This document shows, piece by piece, positions 33,512 through 46,200 of a DNA stretch of 64,000 nt; positions within the stretch are counted from its first letter, which is position 1; every line of letters starts with the position of its first letter. The notes under the pieces are model-generated. The model was not told the DNA's origin, searched no databases, and saw nothing but the letters and a program-made list of their open reading frames with translations. Location: NCBI RefSeq assembly GCF_910596095.1, contig NC_056539.1, positions 11,411,501-11,475,500 of the forward strand, written 5' to 3'. Source of the stretch: Thunnus maccoyii (lineage: Eukaryota; Chordata; Actinopteri; Scombriformes; Scombridae). The translations under genes and the position numbers were made by a program.

Positions 33512-35048
33512 ATGAATATCCAGTGTGAACTTGTTATACTGATACTTGCGCTGACTCTTGATGATCAAGGTAAGTTAAGCATAGTTTTTATGGCATTTTA
33601 TAATGTACATACAGGGTATTATAGTAGCATTATAGTAACATGTATATATATGTTTATATTCATTTATTTATTTTCCTCTCCTAGTTCATACAGGGAAAAT
33701 TATTGGAGGTCATGAGGCTGTGCCACATAGCAGGCCCTACATGGCGCTTTTGGAGATGAAGATGCCAAGTGGTAAAACAAAACACTGTGGTGGCTTTCTT
33801 CTAAATGAAGATTTTGTGATGACTGCAGCCCACTGTCAAGCCAAGTAAGTTGAACAAACTTTATGATTACCTAATGACACGGATGATTCTAGGAATTCTG
33901 GGTCCCCTGATAGATTAAAAACCAAGACTCTCTTATTTGTCCCCACATGTATTAAGACTGCAGCAATACATGATATCTATGTAGTAAATATGCTCTGTGA
34001 TGGCTTTGTGAATACAACATAAATTTAAGTCTCTTAATATTTTCATATTGTGAATGCAAAGCCTACACAGAAAAAAAATTAGTTTATTCTTAGATCGTGT
34101 TTTGCATTTAATTTCATGTCATTTCAGGTCCTACACAGTCTTACTAGGAGTTCACATTTACGGAGAAAAAACTAATGGCATACAGGAGATACCTGTGGAC
34201 CAAGCATTTCCACGTAAGGACTACAATCCAACTGACTTCACAAATGACATAATGTTACTCAAGGTAAAACATAGATTAATGACTTTAGAATTATTGCAAT
34301 TTATAGCAAAAATTTTATTTTTGTTTATTTTTGGAATTTTAAATTTTTGTTTGTGATTATTTGCAAATGCTCTATTGAATGCATTTATCAAAAATAGAAC
34401 TTAAATAATGCATGCAAATCCCTGAACAATAAATAATCAGATAATGTGTTAGTAACAGATAAAGTATTGGAGAAATCTGAATTGATATTTTACCTTCATA
34501 CTTGTTTTTGTTTTTTGTTTTTATTTCTCCCTGTTCCACAAGTTGAGCACCAAGGCACATTTCAGCAGCACTGTGAAACCCATTAGTCTCACAGGTCAAG
34601 GTGACGGCTCTCTGCCAAAATCATGTATAGTCTCCGGCTGGGGCACGACAGGCATCAACAAAGGACATATGTCTCAGAGTCTCATGGAAGCCAATGTAAC
34701 ACTAAGTGATGGAAAGCAGTGTGTTAAAGAAAACTCATACTGCTCTCAGGGAGACATTGGACCGGGTGTGGTACGTACATTTATAACATTTATAACATAA
34801 CATGGACAAACAAACGTTGGTCAACAATGATACTTGATTCACTGGTGTTGAGGAATCACTGCATCCTGTATATGTACTTCCAGGGAGACTCTGGTGGTCC
34901 ACTGGTCTGTGAAGATGGAAAGGCATACGGGGTGGTGTCCTCCGCCTTCAGTCCACATGGAGGTGGCCCAAAAATGTACAATTATGCCAAGATTTCTGAC
35001 TATAGATACTGGGTCGATTCATTCATGAAATATAATGGAAAGCTCTAA
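33512..35048 (+). CDS. Granzyme / mast-cell-protease-like serine protease A2, apparently intact
   Basis: Five exons: 33512-33569, 33694-33844, 34128-34263, 34543-34770, 34884-35048. All introns are GT-AG and the frame is open for 245 codons, the usual granzyme length. The signal peptide (about residues 1-19) is followed by the dipeptide GK and mature [16 protein letters not shown], as expected for a secretory-granule protease activated by dipeptide removal. The triad is His66 (TAAHC), Asp110 (TNDIMLLK) and Ser194 (GDSGGPLVC). Six cysteines pair as 42-58, 136-201 and 168-182 in chymotrypsin numbering. The 191-220 pair is absent and the 189 position is Gly, as in granzyme B and chymase relatives rather than trypsins. 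NVT is a possible glycosylation site. The exact orthologue cannot be named; cleavage preference is uncertain. The first ATTAAA downstream is at about 35591. Confidence 0.92.
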
Positions 35049-36330
35049 TACATGTTACATTCAATTGACCAAATCCAATTTGAATTTACAATAGACTACT
35101 TCATTTAAATTGTATAACACTGGAGAATTTCAAAATTGATGTTTAAGTTGCTGTTATCACTGGCTGCATAGCAATGACACTGCCAAATATGCTTTGCACA
35201 GATTTAAAAATTCAAAATATACTTTACTTTGATGTTTCTAAATCATGTCTGTTTGTAAATCAATGAAATTTTCTTTAGGCAAGTTGAACCAAAACTCTGA
35301 AAAAAGATAAATATGATTTGGTCAATTTATGTGACATGTTTTGGCTTTTTTAAGGCACAGCGGTTTTTTTTGCTACAGAGGCTACAAAAATGTTTTGTCA
35401 ATGAAATGTAGGATATTCCAGGCAAATTCCAGGTGTTGCTACAGTTAAAACCAGACATTTAAGTGTACACTCAATGCTGTTTTAGAGACGTCATATCTAT
35501 TGATATTTAAACATAGTATGTCCTGTCTCTTAAATACAATGTTGCATGTAAGAAATACATTAATGCTCTGTGCATCTTCTTTTAGACTAGATTAAATGAA
35601 AACAGACTCATTTTTGTTTGTTTTGTACTAAACAAATTTTTGCTTTCTCTGCATGTTCTCTCAGTATTTCTGTGCGCTTTGCTTATTGAGCATGAATTAA
35701 ATCAACAAAAAAGACAGCACTGCCTCCTTGTGAACTGACTGGATTGTTTTATTACTCCTCCAAATGTAGACATTTTTAATTAATTGTATACAACTAGGAA
35801 GCTCACTTATGTTAAATATCATTAACCTAATAGCTCACCAAACTATCATATCTGGGAAAATTTCAAAGTTGTATCTTAAGGAGGGACAGGAGTGATGCTG
35901 AAATGCAACTCAAATGTCTTTTGTTCGCTGTTTGACTTTGTCATTAATTTTCTGTTTTATTTAATTATTTATTACTCCACTTATTGAGCCACAGTATTGC
36001 TAGTTTTACCCCTTACTGCAACAGAAACGATGGCTATTCAACCAGATGTAAGTCCATATCTCAGAAAATAAACCTGCTTCACATCTCAAATGCACCACTG
36101 CCTCAATACACTTTGATTATCATTACTATTTCCAAATGTGACATCAGATGAAAAGTCAAAGTGCATGGTTTGTTTAAATGGACATATTTCATTGAATAAG
36201 AAAACTGGAGTTGCACTAATGTGGCTCACCACAGCTCTTTCACTTGATCAATGCATCTCAATAAGCCTCTAATCTTAAATGGACTCGCTCCTAAAACATT
36301 GTCATCCTAAAGGAGATGACAGAGCGGAAA
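35049..36330. other. 3' flank of gene A2
   Basis: Non-coding, closely matching 5273-6605 downstream of gene A1. It contains a candidate ATTAAA polyadenylation hexamer at about 35591-35596. No gene is seen. Confidence 0.55.
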
Positions 36331-37215
36331 GGAAAGAAAGTCTTTATCTAATTTGCAGTTAAAGGAGATACTATGGTTTTGCGCAAGCTGTCAGCACACA
36401 CCCTTGTTGAGCCACACACAAAGCAAGCCATTATGTACTCTTATCAATGTGTGCTGATGTGTTGAGTCCACTTTATGCAGTTCTCTTAAACCATCATTCA
36501 GGTGGAGATCAATGATTAGGAACCACTGTCTGTGTAGTCAGGGATGGCTTTGGGAGTAAATTTATCTTCATCATATGGTGAAATTGTGGACCCAAGTATG
36601 CCTGATGTATCAATGAAAGGCTTGTGGTAGTCTGCACATAGGCTTAACTGCTTCAGGTGTGCAACACTCCCCTTAGCCTGTGGCCTCCACCTCTAAGCCC
36701 TCAACAATGAAAATGGTAAGGCTTTTTTAATTTTTAGTAGTCCTGTGTCCATCTTATAAAGTGAGCCTTACCAAGAATGCACCACCCTAAGTGAATCGTG
36801 AACACAGTACAACATCAACATGACTGAAAAGTCTATCCCAGTCATCTCTGTTGCTTGATGAACACCTCAGTGTCCTATCAACTAAAACTATTTTTACAGG
36901 TTTGAGCAGACAATGTGAAGTCCCTCTATAAACAGAACCTGGAGCTGGACATTAAAAAAGTGTTGGAGATTAAAAAGCTCAAACTAGAAATTGAGCAACT
37001 GGAGTATGAGAAGCAGGTATTGCAGTAAATGGTACTTACATTTTTTTTTGTTTAAGCATGATTGACATTGTATACTTAGTAGTTAAACATGCAATAGAAT
37101 TAACTGTGTATATTTGCCATAACTTGCTCAAATCGCTGACCCGGTGATGACCGAGCCAGGCCATCTAGCATCCAGACTTGTGAACATTAATTGGTGGTCA
37201 CAAGTCATCTGCAAC
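36331..37215. mobile_element. PIF/Harbinger remnant M4
   Basis: This matches M2. A Myb-like late exon with stops lies near 36500-36715, a coiled-coil exon at 36900-37028 opens with GTT TGA, and a decayed HARBI1 exon near 37085-37215 follows. The HARBI1 C-terminal exon is missing, exactly as in M2, so the loss predates the unit duplication. Confidence 0.65.
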
Positions 37216-38871
37216 GGCATTTTAGGTTAATTTCACAATGAAAACACTGAGACAAAGATACCAGTGAAGGCTTTTCAAAGGGAACCCATTGTGCTTTTCA
37301 ATGGTGACAAAGTACTATAACAAACTTTGTGCTGTATGTGAATATTTCTGACAAATATGCAAAGTCTATTGTGCAGCACTATTACACAGCTTTAGTGCAG
37401 CTGCATTATATTCGTCTTCATTAGTTGTAATATTAGCACCATATCCCTGTTCTGAAATTATATTGTAAAGCTATTTCTTTGTTTGTGTTAGTGTTATCAC
37501 AGAGAAACTCAGCAGCTGACGTCAGGCTGTAGCTATAACGTCGTTCCTGTGGTTGCTTCCTCCTCCACTGTAGGGGACACTGTGTGCGATAGTCACTGGT
37601 GTGCTACAACCTGATATTCCTGGCCTCTGTCAGAAGGCTTAGGCAACTCATTCGATGAAGAAAGAGCTTCCACAGATTGTGTTCATTCTCACTGCCAGAA
37701 TGTCTTACTGAAGGGTTGTTTGTGGAATATCATCAACATGTGCAATGTGTGGTATATCTGAAATAAACAATGGAAAAAATATAATGAATGATAATCTCCA
37801 GGAAACTGCTTCCCTTTTTGTACATGAGGGCACAGAATACATATGCTGGATAATCCAAAATGAAGCAATAATGCCCTCTAGTGGCCAAACACACTAGGAT
37901 GACAAGTACCAGTTGAACCATCCACTACACAATCAATGGTAATAAATGGTGTTAAATGCCATATTATTATTTTTATCATTATTATATATAAATAAGTAGA
38001 TAATAAGTAGTAGATGTAAGTAGTATCACAATGTTCTGGCTAGTATGACATATAGAGCAGTAACGATAACATAAATTAACATATCAATAAGAATGAACTA
38101 AAGGCTTATAACAATATAGGGTAGCCAGATGCTTCTTCAAGCTTGTGTACGCAAAGCTACGAGATATGGACGTTGCCACATGTACAACAGATTAAACATA
38201 TTTATCAACATAACACATGAATTTCCTTGATTAGTCTGTACAAATGTTGAATACTGCCTTGTATCCTCCTGAACTAGCACAAACCCATGAAGCTACATAT
38301 CATAGCATCATCCACCTGCTCTTGCTAACATTACCCTCTTTCAATCACAGAGTGTCACAGAGAAGAATGCAGCTTACATGCTCATAAACGCACACACATG
38401 TCCACAAACAAAGTGAACAGTAAGCCCATAAATGAAGGAAAGAACTCAGTACACAACTGGACTGAACATGTGCGGGTGTTTTCTTTGCGGATCTAGTCCG
38501 TATTCCCCGCCCCCTATTGTCTGTGATGTCACGGGTGAGCCCAAGTTGTAGCAGCAACAGGGGGTTTTGTACATCCACACTCTGTTGTCTCTGATTCCAC
38601 AGTGCGATATTCAGCCTTGTATCATGAAACAAGTTTTCTTCCAAATATGATGATATTTTAAAGTATTTAGTAGAATGATATTTTAGTGTCTGCTTTTTTT
38701 TTTTGCTAGATGGAGTGTTTTGGGAGACCCACCTTTGAGAGGGGAACTCTGGGTGCAGGCAACATGGAAGGAGGTTAAACATTATTCATTTCCATATACT
38801 ACCCATACTGTAAGGATACAGTGCTGGTTGAAAATCAGCAAAGTTTCCCTAAATTACATCCATGGTCTACA
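37216..38871. other. Gene-free stretch before hAT-1, unit 2
   Basis: No gene is seen. It is equivalent to 7511-9027, but near 37500-37640 it retains about 150 bp, including part of repeat R, that unit 1 has lost. From about 38577 it is a copy of repeat R. Confidence 0.5.
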
Positions 38872-38879
38872 CTCTAGCA

Positions 38880-41379
38880 CAGGGGTGTCCAAACTACGGC
38901 CCGCGGGCCAACTACGGCCTGCCATCCATTTTTAATTGGCCTGTATCAAAGTCTAAAAATATAATGGACTACGGCCCACACATAATATTTGTGCTTAACT
39001 GTGTTGTACTTCTTAGTTAAAACACTAGGTGGAGCTACTGTCTTAAACAAGGCAGCGTCTCTTCAAAGCAAGCAATCAAAGAAAAAAAATGCTGAGGGTC
39101 ACCAGAAATGGCGGACCCGAAGAGACGCAAGATTGCTAACGAGTTCAGAAAATTTCAGACTCGGTGGAAAAATGAATATTTTTTTGTAGAAAACAAGGGG
39201 AAGTGTGTTTGTTTGATTTGTAATGAGAGTGTTGCCGTGATGAAAGAGTACAATGTACGAAGGAATTATGAAACGAAACATCAGACCTTCACGTCCTACA
39301 CTGGCGCTGAGTGGGAAGAGCTAGCCTGCTAACGCAGCAACAGTTTTTTTTTCATGCTAACAAAGCTCAAGAAAATGCAACAATAGCCAGTTATGAAGTA
39401 GCTCAACTCATTGCCCTACACGGGAAACCTTTCTCAGACGGTGATTTCATCTAACAGTGCCTCACTAAAGTCGTGGGAATAATGTACCCGAAGAAAATGC
39501 AGGATTTCAACAATGTCAGCATGCCCAGAAATACAGTGAAGACTTGTCAAACAACTTAAAACAGCAAGTGTCACATAAAGCTTGTGCTTTCAATTTTTAC
39601 TCGATTGCGTGTGATGAGAGCGCAGATGCCACGGACACTGCACAGCTGTTCATTTTTTTTGCGGGGAGTGGATGATACTTTTTACATTACGGAGGAACTG
39701 CTTGATCTTCAGAGTCTAAAGGGGACAACAACTGGGAAGGACATTTTTGAAGCTGTGTCAGATTCAATTGACCAGGCTGGACTTCAATGGGACAAGCTGT
39801 GTGGAATTACAACGGATGGGGCTCCAGCAATGACAGGCGAGCACAAAGGAATGGCATCTTTAGTATGCGCCAAGGTGCGGGAGAGCGGAGGTGAGGCTGT
39901 CAAAATGCACTGCATCATCCACCAAGAAGCCCTCTGTGCCAAGACAGTACAGCTTGGCGACGTGATAAACACAGTTGTGAAAACTGTCAACATAATTCGG
40001 GCACGAGGGCTTTACCACAGAGAATTTCAAGCATTCCTCTCTGATGTCGATGCTGAATACGGGGACCTACTCTACCAGTCTGAAGTGTATTGGCTCAGTC
40101 GCGGCTCCGTGCTGCAGTGGTTTTATTCCCTGAGATCAAATATCGGCAAGTTTTTGAAAGAAAAGGGCAGACCTCTGCATGAGCTCAGTGACCCTTTATG
40201 GTTGGCAGACCTGGCTTTTTTAGTTTATCTCACTGGTCATCTCAACACCCTGAACAAGAGACTACAAGGCAAAGAGCAGCTGGTACCACAGCTGTATGCA
40301 CACATGAAAGCATTCCGTGCGAAGCTCCGTCTCTCCGAGTCACAACTGCGCAACTTTAATGTAGCGCACTTCCCAACACTGACTGAAATCAAATCCGCAT
40401 TTCCAAATGCTAAGCTCTCTGCTAAAGTGGGAGAATATGTGTCTGTGATCACATCTCTCATTACAGAAGTCACTCAGCGCTTTCAAGATTTTTCTGTCAT
40501 TGAGAAGGAAATCACACTGTTTGTGGCTCCGTTTTCGGTGGATGCAGAAGAAGTGGAGGAGAGTCTGCAATTAGAACTGATCGAAATGCAGTGTGATGAG
40601 TCTCTGAAGAATCAACATCAGCTTCTCTCCCTACCTGACTTCTACCGGAGCTTGGAAAAGGCCAAGTTTCCTCTGATAAGACGCCACGCAAAACAAATGA
40701 TGAGTCTGTTCGGCTCAACATACATCTGTGAGCAGACATTCTCGCTGTTAACGCTGAACAAAAGCAGATTGAGAACCAGAATGACCGACAGCCTTCTCGG
40801 TGACATCCTTCACATCTCAACCACCAAACTTACTCCTGACGTGCCAGCTCTCCTTCAGACCAAAGCGCAGCATCACTGCTCCCACTGAGCGCAACATTCT
40901 TCCCATTACAGGTGAGTCGAAAATATACACACAGTTTTCATGTGTTAATAAGCCCAATTACTTAATAAATTCAGTCAATTAAAGTTGATGATAATTTTTT
41001 AACAAACGTTAGTTGATGTTTTAACAAGCCCAATAATTTATTTGTGTAATAAGCTTGAAATATCCACATCCTCTATTTCTCTTCTTGTCTCTCCCTTCAT
41101 ACAGGACAATGAAGGGGGATCAGCACCCTAAGAAACAATCTGAGGCTGTCACTGAGAGAATGACCTGCCAACCTTTTTATAAAAAATAAAATGAAAATCT
41201 ACTAATGGAGAGCTGTGATGGAGGCTTTTTTTCTTCAAACATGTTCAGTTATCAAACGTAATTTACCTGCAGTAGTGCATTAGAAGTGAGGCAGTATACC
41301 TCGCGTCTAGTGAGTGGCCCAGTCCTTTGTATATTTTTCTGTATGTGGCCCTCAGGAAAAAAAAGTTTGGACACCCCTG
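38880..41379 (+). mobile_element. hAT-1 DNA transposon, unit 2 copy
   Basis: It has the same 16-base inverted repeats and CTCTAGCA target duplications (38872-38879, 41380-41387) as the unit 1 copy. The shared insertion point shows that both copies descend from one insertion. Confidence 0.93.
39108..40888 (+). pseudogene. hAT-1 transposase (GTF2IRD2-like), unit 2 copy
   Basis: ATG 39108 opens the BED-finger frame. About 23 bases are missing near 39320 compared with unit 1, which shifts the frame soon after TSYTGAEWEE. The TAA after FSDGDF is shared with unit 1. From 39584 to 40888 there is an open frame of 434 codons holding GITTDGAPAMTG, YWLSRGSVLQWF and the C-terminal FGSTYICEQTFSLLT, so most of the catalytic and dimerisation parts are intact here. 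The first catalytic block ACDESADATDTAQL lies in another frame just upstream. It is not functional as a whole. Confidence 0.87.
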
Positions 41380-41387
41380 CTCTAGCA

Positions 41388-41848
41388 ACTCCAGCCAAAT
41401 TTGCATTTGAGTTTCCTTTGCAAACACCTTTTGGTTATTTCTCATACTCAAATACTTTCTCTTTTAAAAATAAAGCACACTGTTTGAAAATACAAACACT
41501 TACAGCATAAATATAACCACCGTGTTGCTTGTCTGTGTAGGTTTTTCTATATAAGCATTCAAACCATCTAAGGGTTATGTTAGAATGAATAAAATTTCAT
41601 TAATTACAACAAGGGTAATAACATAGATTACAATTTTATTTAGAATACTGTACTATAACGCTAAGGCTAAGTAGTTCTACCCTGCAATACCAAATAATGC
41701 TCTTTATCTCCATCCCTTGAATCATCAGTACAAACCTGAAAACAAATTAATGAATAGGCAATACAACAATATTTTAGAAAAAAAAACAAAACAGAAAAAA
41801 CAGACAAGATAGAAACAAATCCTTTCCTCATCACAACTGATTTTATTA
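41388..41848. other. 5' flank of copy B2, between the two hATs
   Basis: Non-coding protease 5' flank equivalent to 11561-12019. Confidence 0.55.
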
Positions 41849-42624
41849 CTATAAAGCAGGGCTTTTCAACTTCAATAGCAAGTGGACCAAATAGGAAAAT
41901 CACTGGGGGTCCGTGGGCCACACATAATACTTTGTCAATTAATGGTTACAAATAACTTACAGTATAATGTTAATAGATATATAACTACATAGAATAAACT
42001 AGTCACGTGCATCCCTTTTCTTTCACTTTAATTGTATCATTACAATCAATTCCAGACAGCAGCCAGTCTATACAAAAAGTAGGAAAGCTATGGTTACAAA
42101 GCTTGAAACAGAAGTGCAAAGAGTAACAATTTAAAAACCAAGGAGACATGAGGTGTTTTTCTGACAGGTCCATATCCACAAATGTAGAAAACAAGATGAA
42201 TATAGTAAAACAGTATCCATCAGGCTAACAGTAAGTAGGCCTGTTTATAACATCCTCAACAACACTTCCAAGCATACATAAGGAGCTTTTAAAACAGGTC
42301 CATATCCTTAAATGCTAAATGCAAGATGAACATAGTAAAACAGTAGCCATCAGACTAATAATAAATGGGCCTGTTCATGGTACTATCAAAAACAATTCCA
42401 AGCAGACATATGGTGCTTATAGCAGGTCCATATCCATATTTGTTAAGGGTGAAAACAGTTGAACAGTATCAAGACTAACAATAAGTTGGCCTGTTTGAAT
42501 CATCATAAAACAGATCTGTAGTCTTTGCATTTTCACTAAGATGGCATTAAATGCCTCAATCAGGTGATTTACTACTACAGAACCACCATACAAATCAGAC
42601 TTCTGTCATTTTGAGTCGTTTGAG

Positions 42625-43030
42625 TCAATGAGAGAAATTACACTGCTTTGATTTCGCTATTTCAACATAGTTTGGCTCATAAGTAGTAAGGGCAATCCTG
42701 AGACACTCATGCAACTTCTCATTGGTCATGGAACAACGTGCCCTTGTTTTGATGGCATTCATACGAGAAAACTAGACTCACAAGTGTAAGTGGATCCAAA
42801 CATTGTCAGTATTAGCAAGGCCACTTTCCTTATTGTGGGGTACTGATATTGGCTAACATGCTTAGACCAAAAGTCCACTGCACCCTCAGACTGCAAGTGC
42901 TGTTTTAAAGCAAAGGAGGACTGCACATCAACCAATTCCATTTGAAAGATGTTCTCATCAATACAAGACATTACCTCTTTTGATTTTACACAGAAGTCTG
43001 CCTCTGGTTTGATGGAAAATGGGTCACGAG
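42625..43030 (-). pseudogene. hAT-2 transposase, C-terminal part, unit 2
   Basis: It encodes the same dimerisation segment as 12797-13203 (RDPFSIKPEADFCVK ... FGSTYTC). A two-base difference near 42779 changes the frame relative to unit 1 after TYTC. Confidence 0.8.
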
Positions 43031-43221
43031 TGTGGTGGAAATCTGAAAAATAAAAAGCTGACAATGACCAAGTTGTCTTAATGTCTTTTAATGAGAACCT
43101 TGCAAGGGATCAGTGTACAGTCACAACAAAGTGTAATTGCAGACTGATAATCAAATACAAAGTGTACATGCTTTTTATAGACAAGGAGTGTGGGAAACAG
43201 TATCAGGATGTTTGTGGGGTG
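43031..43221 (-). repeat. ERV 3' LTR (short), unit 2
   Basis: It matches 13204-13394 and the first part of 49419-49782. Confidence 0.78.
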
Positions 43222-46200
43222 TGTGGAGTTGACATGATCATTAGCTCAGGGCGGGCTGGCATACAGAACAAACAAGAGTGGTTAGCATGCTGTCGTGTGG
43301 TGTAGTTAGTGTACATCAACCAGGCATTGTTTTTCATAAAGTCAGGGTGGTCAAAAGGAGTTTTGTATGCAAAACGTTGGTTGCTTTTAAGCGACAATGT
43401 GGTAACATTAGCTGGTTGTGGCCCTGGTGTTGTATCGGTATTTGTTTGTGCATGTTGACTGTCTAAATTGAAGCTGATTGGAATCACAATTAAGAGAACA
43501 ATTAAATCACAAAAAGAGAACACATTGAACCTCGCAAACCACACCATCCAGGACATCTGAATGGATGCCATGGCCGTCGTTCGGGTTCCATCATTGATCC
43601 CACGATGGTGACACTGAGATTCACTCAGCACATCACTTAGTTGGAGCCTGGCCCGCTCTTGTCGGACAGTATGCCAATACTGTAACTTCTACTTCTCTTC
43701 CTGGTGTGTGAATGGATGTCTTTGTGTTGGTCACCTGAGAGCAGCAATCCACCTACACTCTCGTAGAGTCTTCAATCGCGCCGTGGTGACTTACTCTGTT
43801 GTAGGTGTCTCTGGTGGAGGTGGAACTCTTTTGCAGTGGCTGGCATGGATCCAGGTGACTCTTTCAGTGACCTTTACTGCCATCTGTGTGGTCAACAGCA
43901 CCTGGAATGGGCCCGTCTACCGCTTAGAGCGCCAAGCCTTTCTTCTCAAGTCTTTCAATACTATCCTGTCACCAGGCTGCAGGTCATGAAGAGGTCCTGT
44001 GACAAGAGTTGGTAGTGCTTCTTTCACCTGGTTGTGTATGTTAGATAGAAAAGAGGATAAGTTAGCACAGTAACGAAGCATTTCATCTTCACAGTGGACT
44101 GTGGACGGTAATTGTCTTTTGACAGGTCCAATGCCTGTGTTGGCTGCTCACCCAAACAGGATTTCAAATGGACTAAGGCCGTATTTTGGTCTGACCCTAG
44201 CTCTCATTTGCATAAGAACAATTGGGAGTGTCTTTGTCCAAGACAAGCCTGTTTCCTTTTGCCAATTTATTTTTTAAGGTTCCATTCTCTCGCTCAACAG
44301 CACCACCACTGGCTGGATGATAAGCACAATGCTGTCTCATGTCAATGCCAAAATATTCACCAACTTGTTTTAGATCAGCACAGACAAACGGTGTTCCATT
44401 ATCACTGCTAATTCTTCCCGGAATTCCTGACAATGATAAGAGCTTTAGCAACAGCACCAGTGTCTTGTTTTGCTATGGGAAAACTTCGATCCATTTGGAA
44501 AACATGTCAATAATTACCAGACAATATTTCTTTCCTCCACTTGGTGTTAGTTCAATGAAATCCATCTGTAAGTGATCAAATGTTTTTTTTCTGGTGGAGG
44601 GTGTGCTGCTTGTGGTGTTTGAATACCAATACCAATGTTGTTTGTGGCACAAACTTATTGTGGCAACACAGTTGTGTTCTTCTCCATCACCTTCTGTGGG
44701 GAGAAGAGTTGCAGGATTAAGAACATTACATCTTTTCACAGTGATGTTAGGCATTTCAAGCAACACAGTGTTGTAACGGAGCCATCTTGCTGCAGACAGA
44801 TGAGATGTTTTCTGTTCGAGCAAAATCAATGAAACAGCATGTGGAATGAGCAAAGTTAGGTCAGAGTACCCCACTATGTCTCTGGAAGCCATCACAGCTT
44901 TTTCTGCAGCCGCAACAGCTCTCAGACATGTAGGAAGTCCTGCAGCTACAGGGTCAAGTTTGAAAAGTAAGCTACAGGTCTCTGTCTGCCTCCATGGTCC
45001 TGGAGCAGCACTAAAGTCATGCATCCTCCATTTTTGTCAACAGTCTAGGTGAAAGGTTGACTTGGATCAGGTAATCCAAGAGTCTGAGTCGTTTGGAGAG
45101 CAAGTTTCAAATCAACAAATGCTTTTTCTGGTTCAGCAGTCCATGTCACCTTACTGTGGTGCCTGCAGGCCTCGCCCGTGTGAGATTGCGCTCAGGGGCA
45201 CCTCGAGGACAGCATAGTTGGGAATGAATGATCTGCAATAAGAACACATTCCTAAAGAAGACATGACTTGTTTCTTTGTAATTGGTCGTGGAATGTTTTG
45301 GATTGCTTTTATTCTTTTTGGGGAGAGGGATTTGCCCTCTGATGTGATCACATGACCCAAAAATGTCACTTCTTGTTGTACAAAATGCAATTTTGACAGG
45401 GTAACTTTATGACCTTCTTTATCCAAATGTTTCAACAGTGCAATTGTGTCTTTTTCACACTGAGCTTGAGTTGGAGCACAGATCATGAAATCATCAATAT
45501 ATTGCAACAGTGCACTTCCTGGTGACAGTTTTAATGAGCTCAAACTTTCTTTCAACGCAACGCTGTAGATGGTAGGTGATTCACAAAACCCTTCTCTGGA
45601 TGGACTGGAACACTGAAAATGCGTTCGCCAAATCGACCACTGAAAACCATTTAATTTCAGGCGGCACCTGAGAAAGAATAGTATATGGGTTAGGGACATT
45701 TGGAGCACATTGTTGTACAGCATCATTCACACTTTGCAAGTCTTGTAAAAAACGCCATTCACCTAGCTGTCCTTCATCCCTGATTTTTTTCACTGGGAAG
45801 ATTGGTGTGCGCACAGGAGAATTTTCACAAGGAATGATTACACCTGCCTTTAATAAAGCATTAAAGACTGGTGTAACGCCCTCAACCGCTTATTTTTTGA
45901 GAGGATATTGTGGTTGGCAGGGCCTGTAATCAGATTTTGGTGTTATCACAACTGGCTGCATTCCTTTAATCAGACGAACATCATTTTTGCCTTGGGCCCA
46001 CAGAGTCTTTGGGACTTCCTGTAGGGCTGGGCTGTTTATGACATCACAGGTGTCATGCATATATGCAGATGTGTGTTGTGTCTGGTATCAGCTGAACAGA
46101 TCTGAGTGTGTGAACAACAGAGGTGTATTTTTGTCGATAAACCTTCAAAACAGGATTATATTGAACATAAGGATCAGATTTTGACTCCCACATTTGTGCA

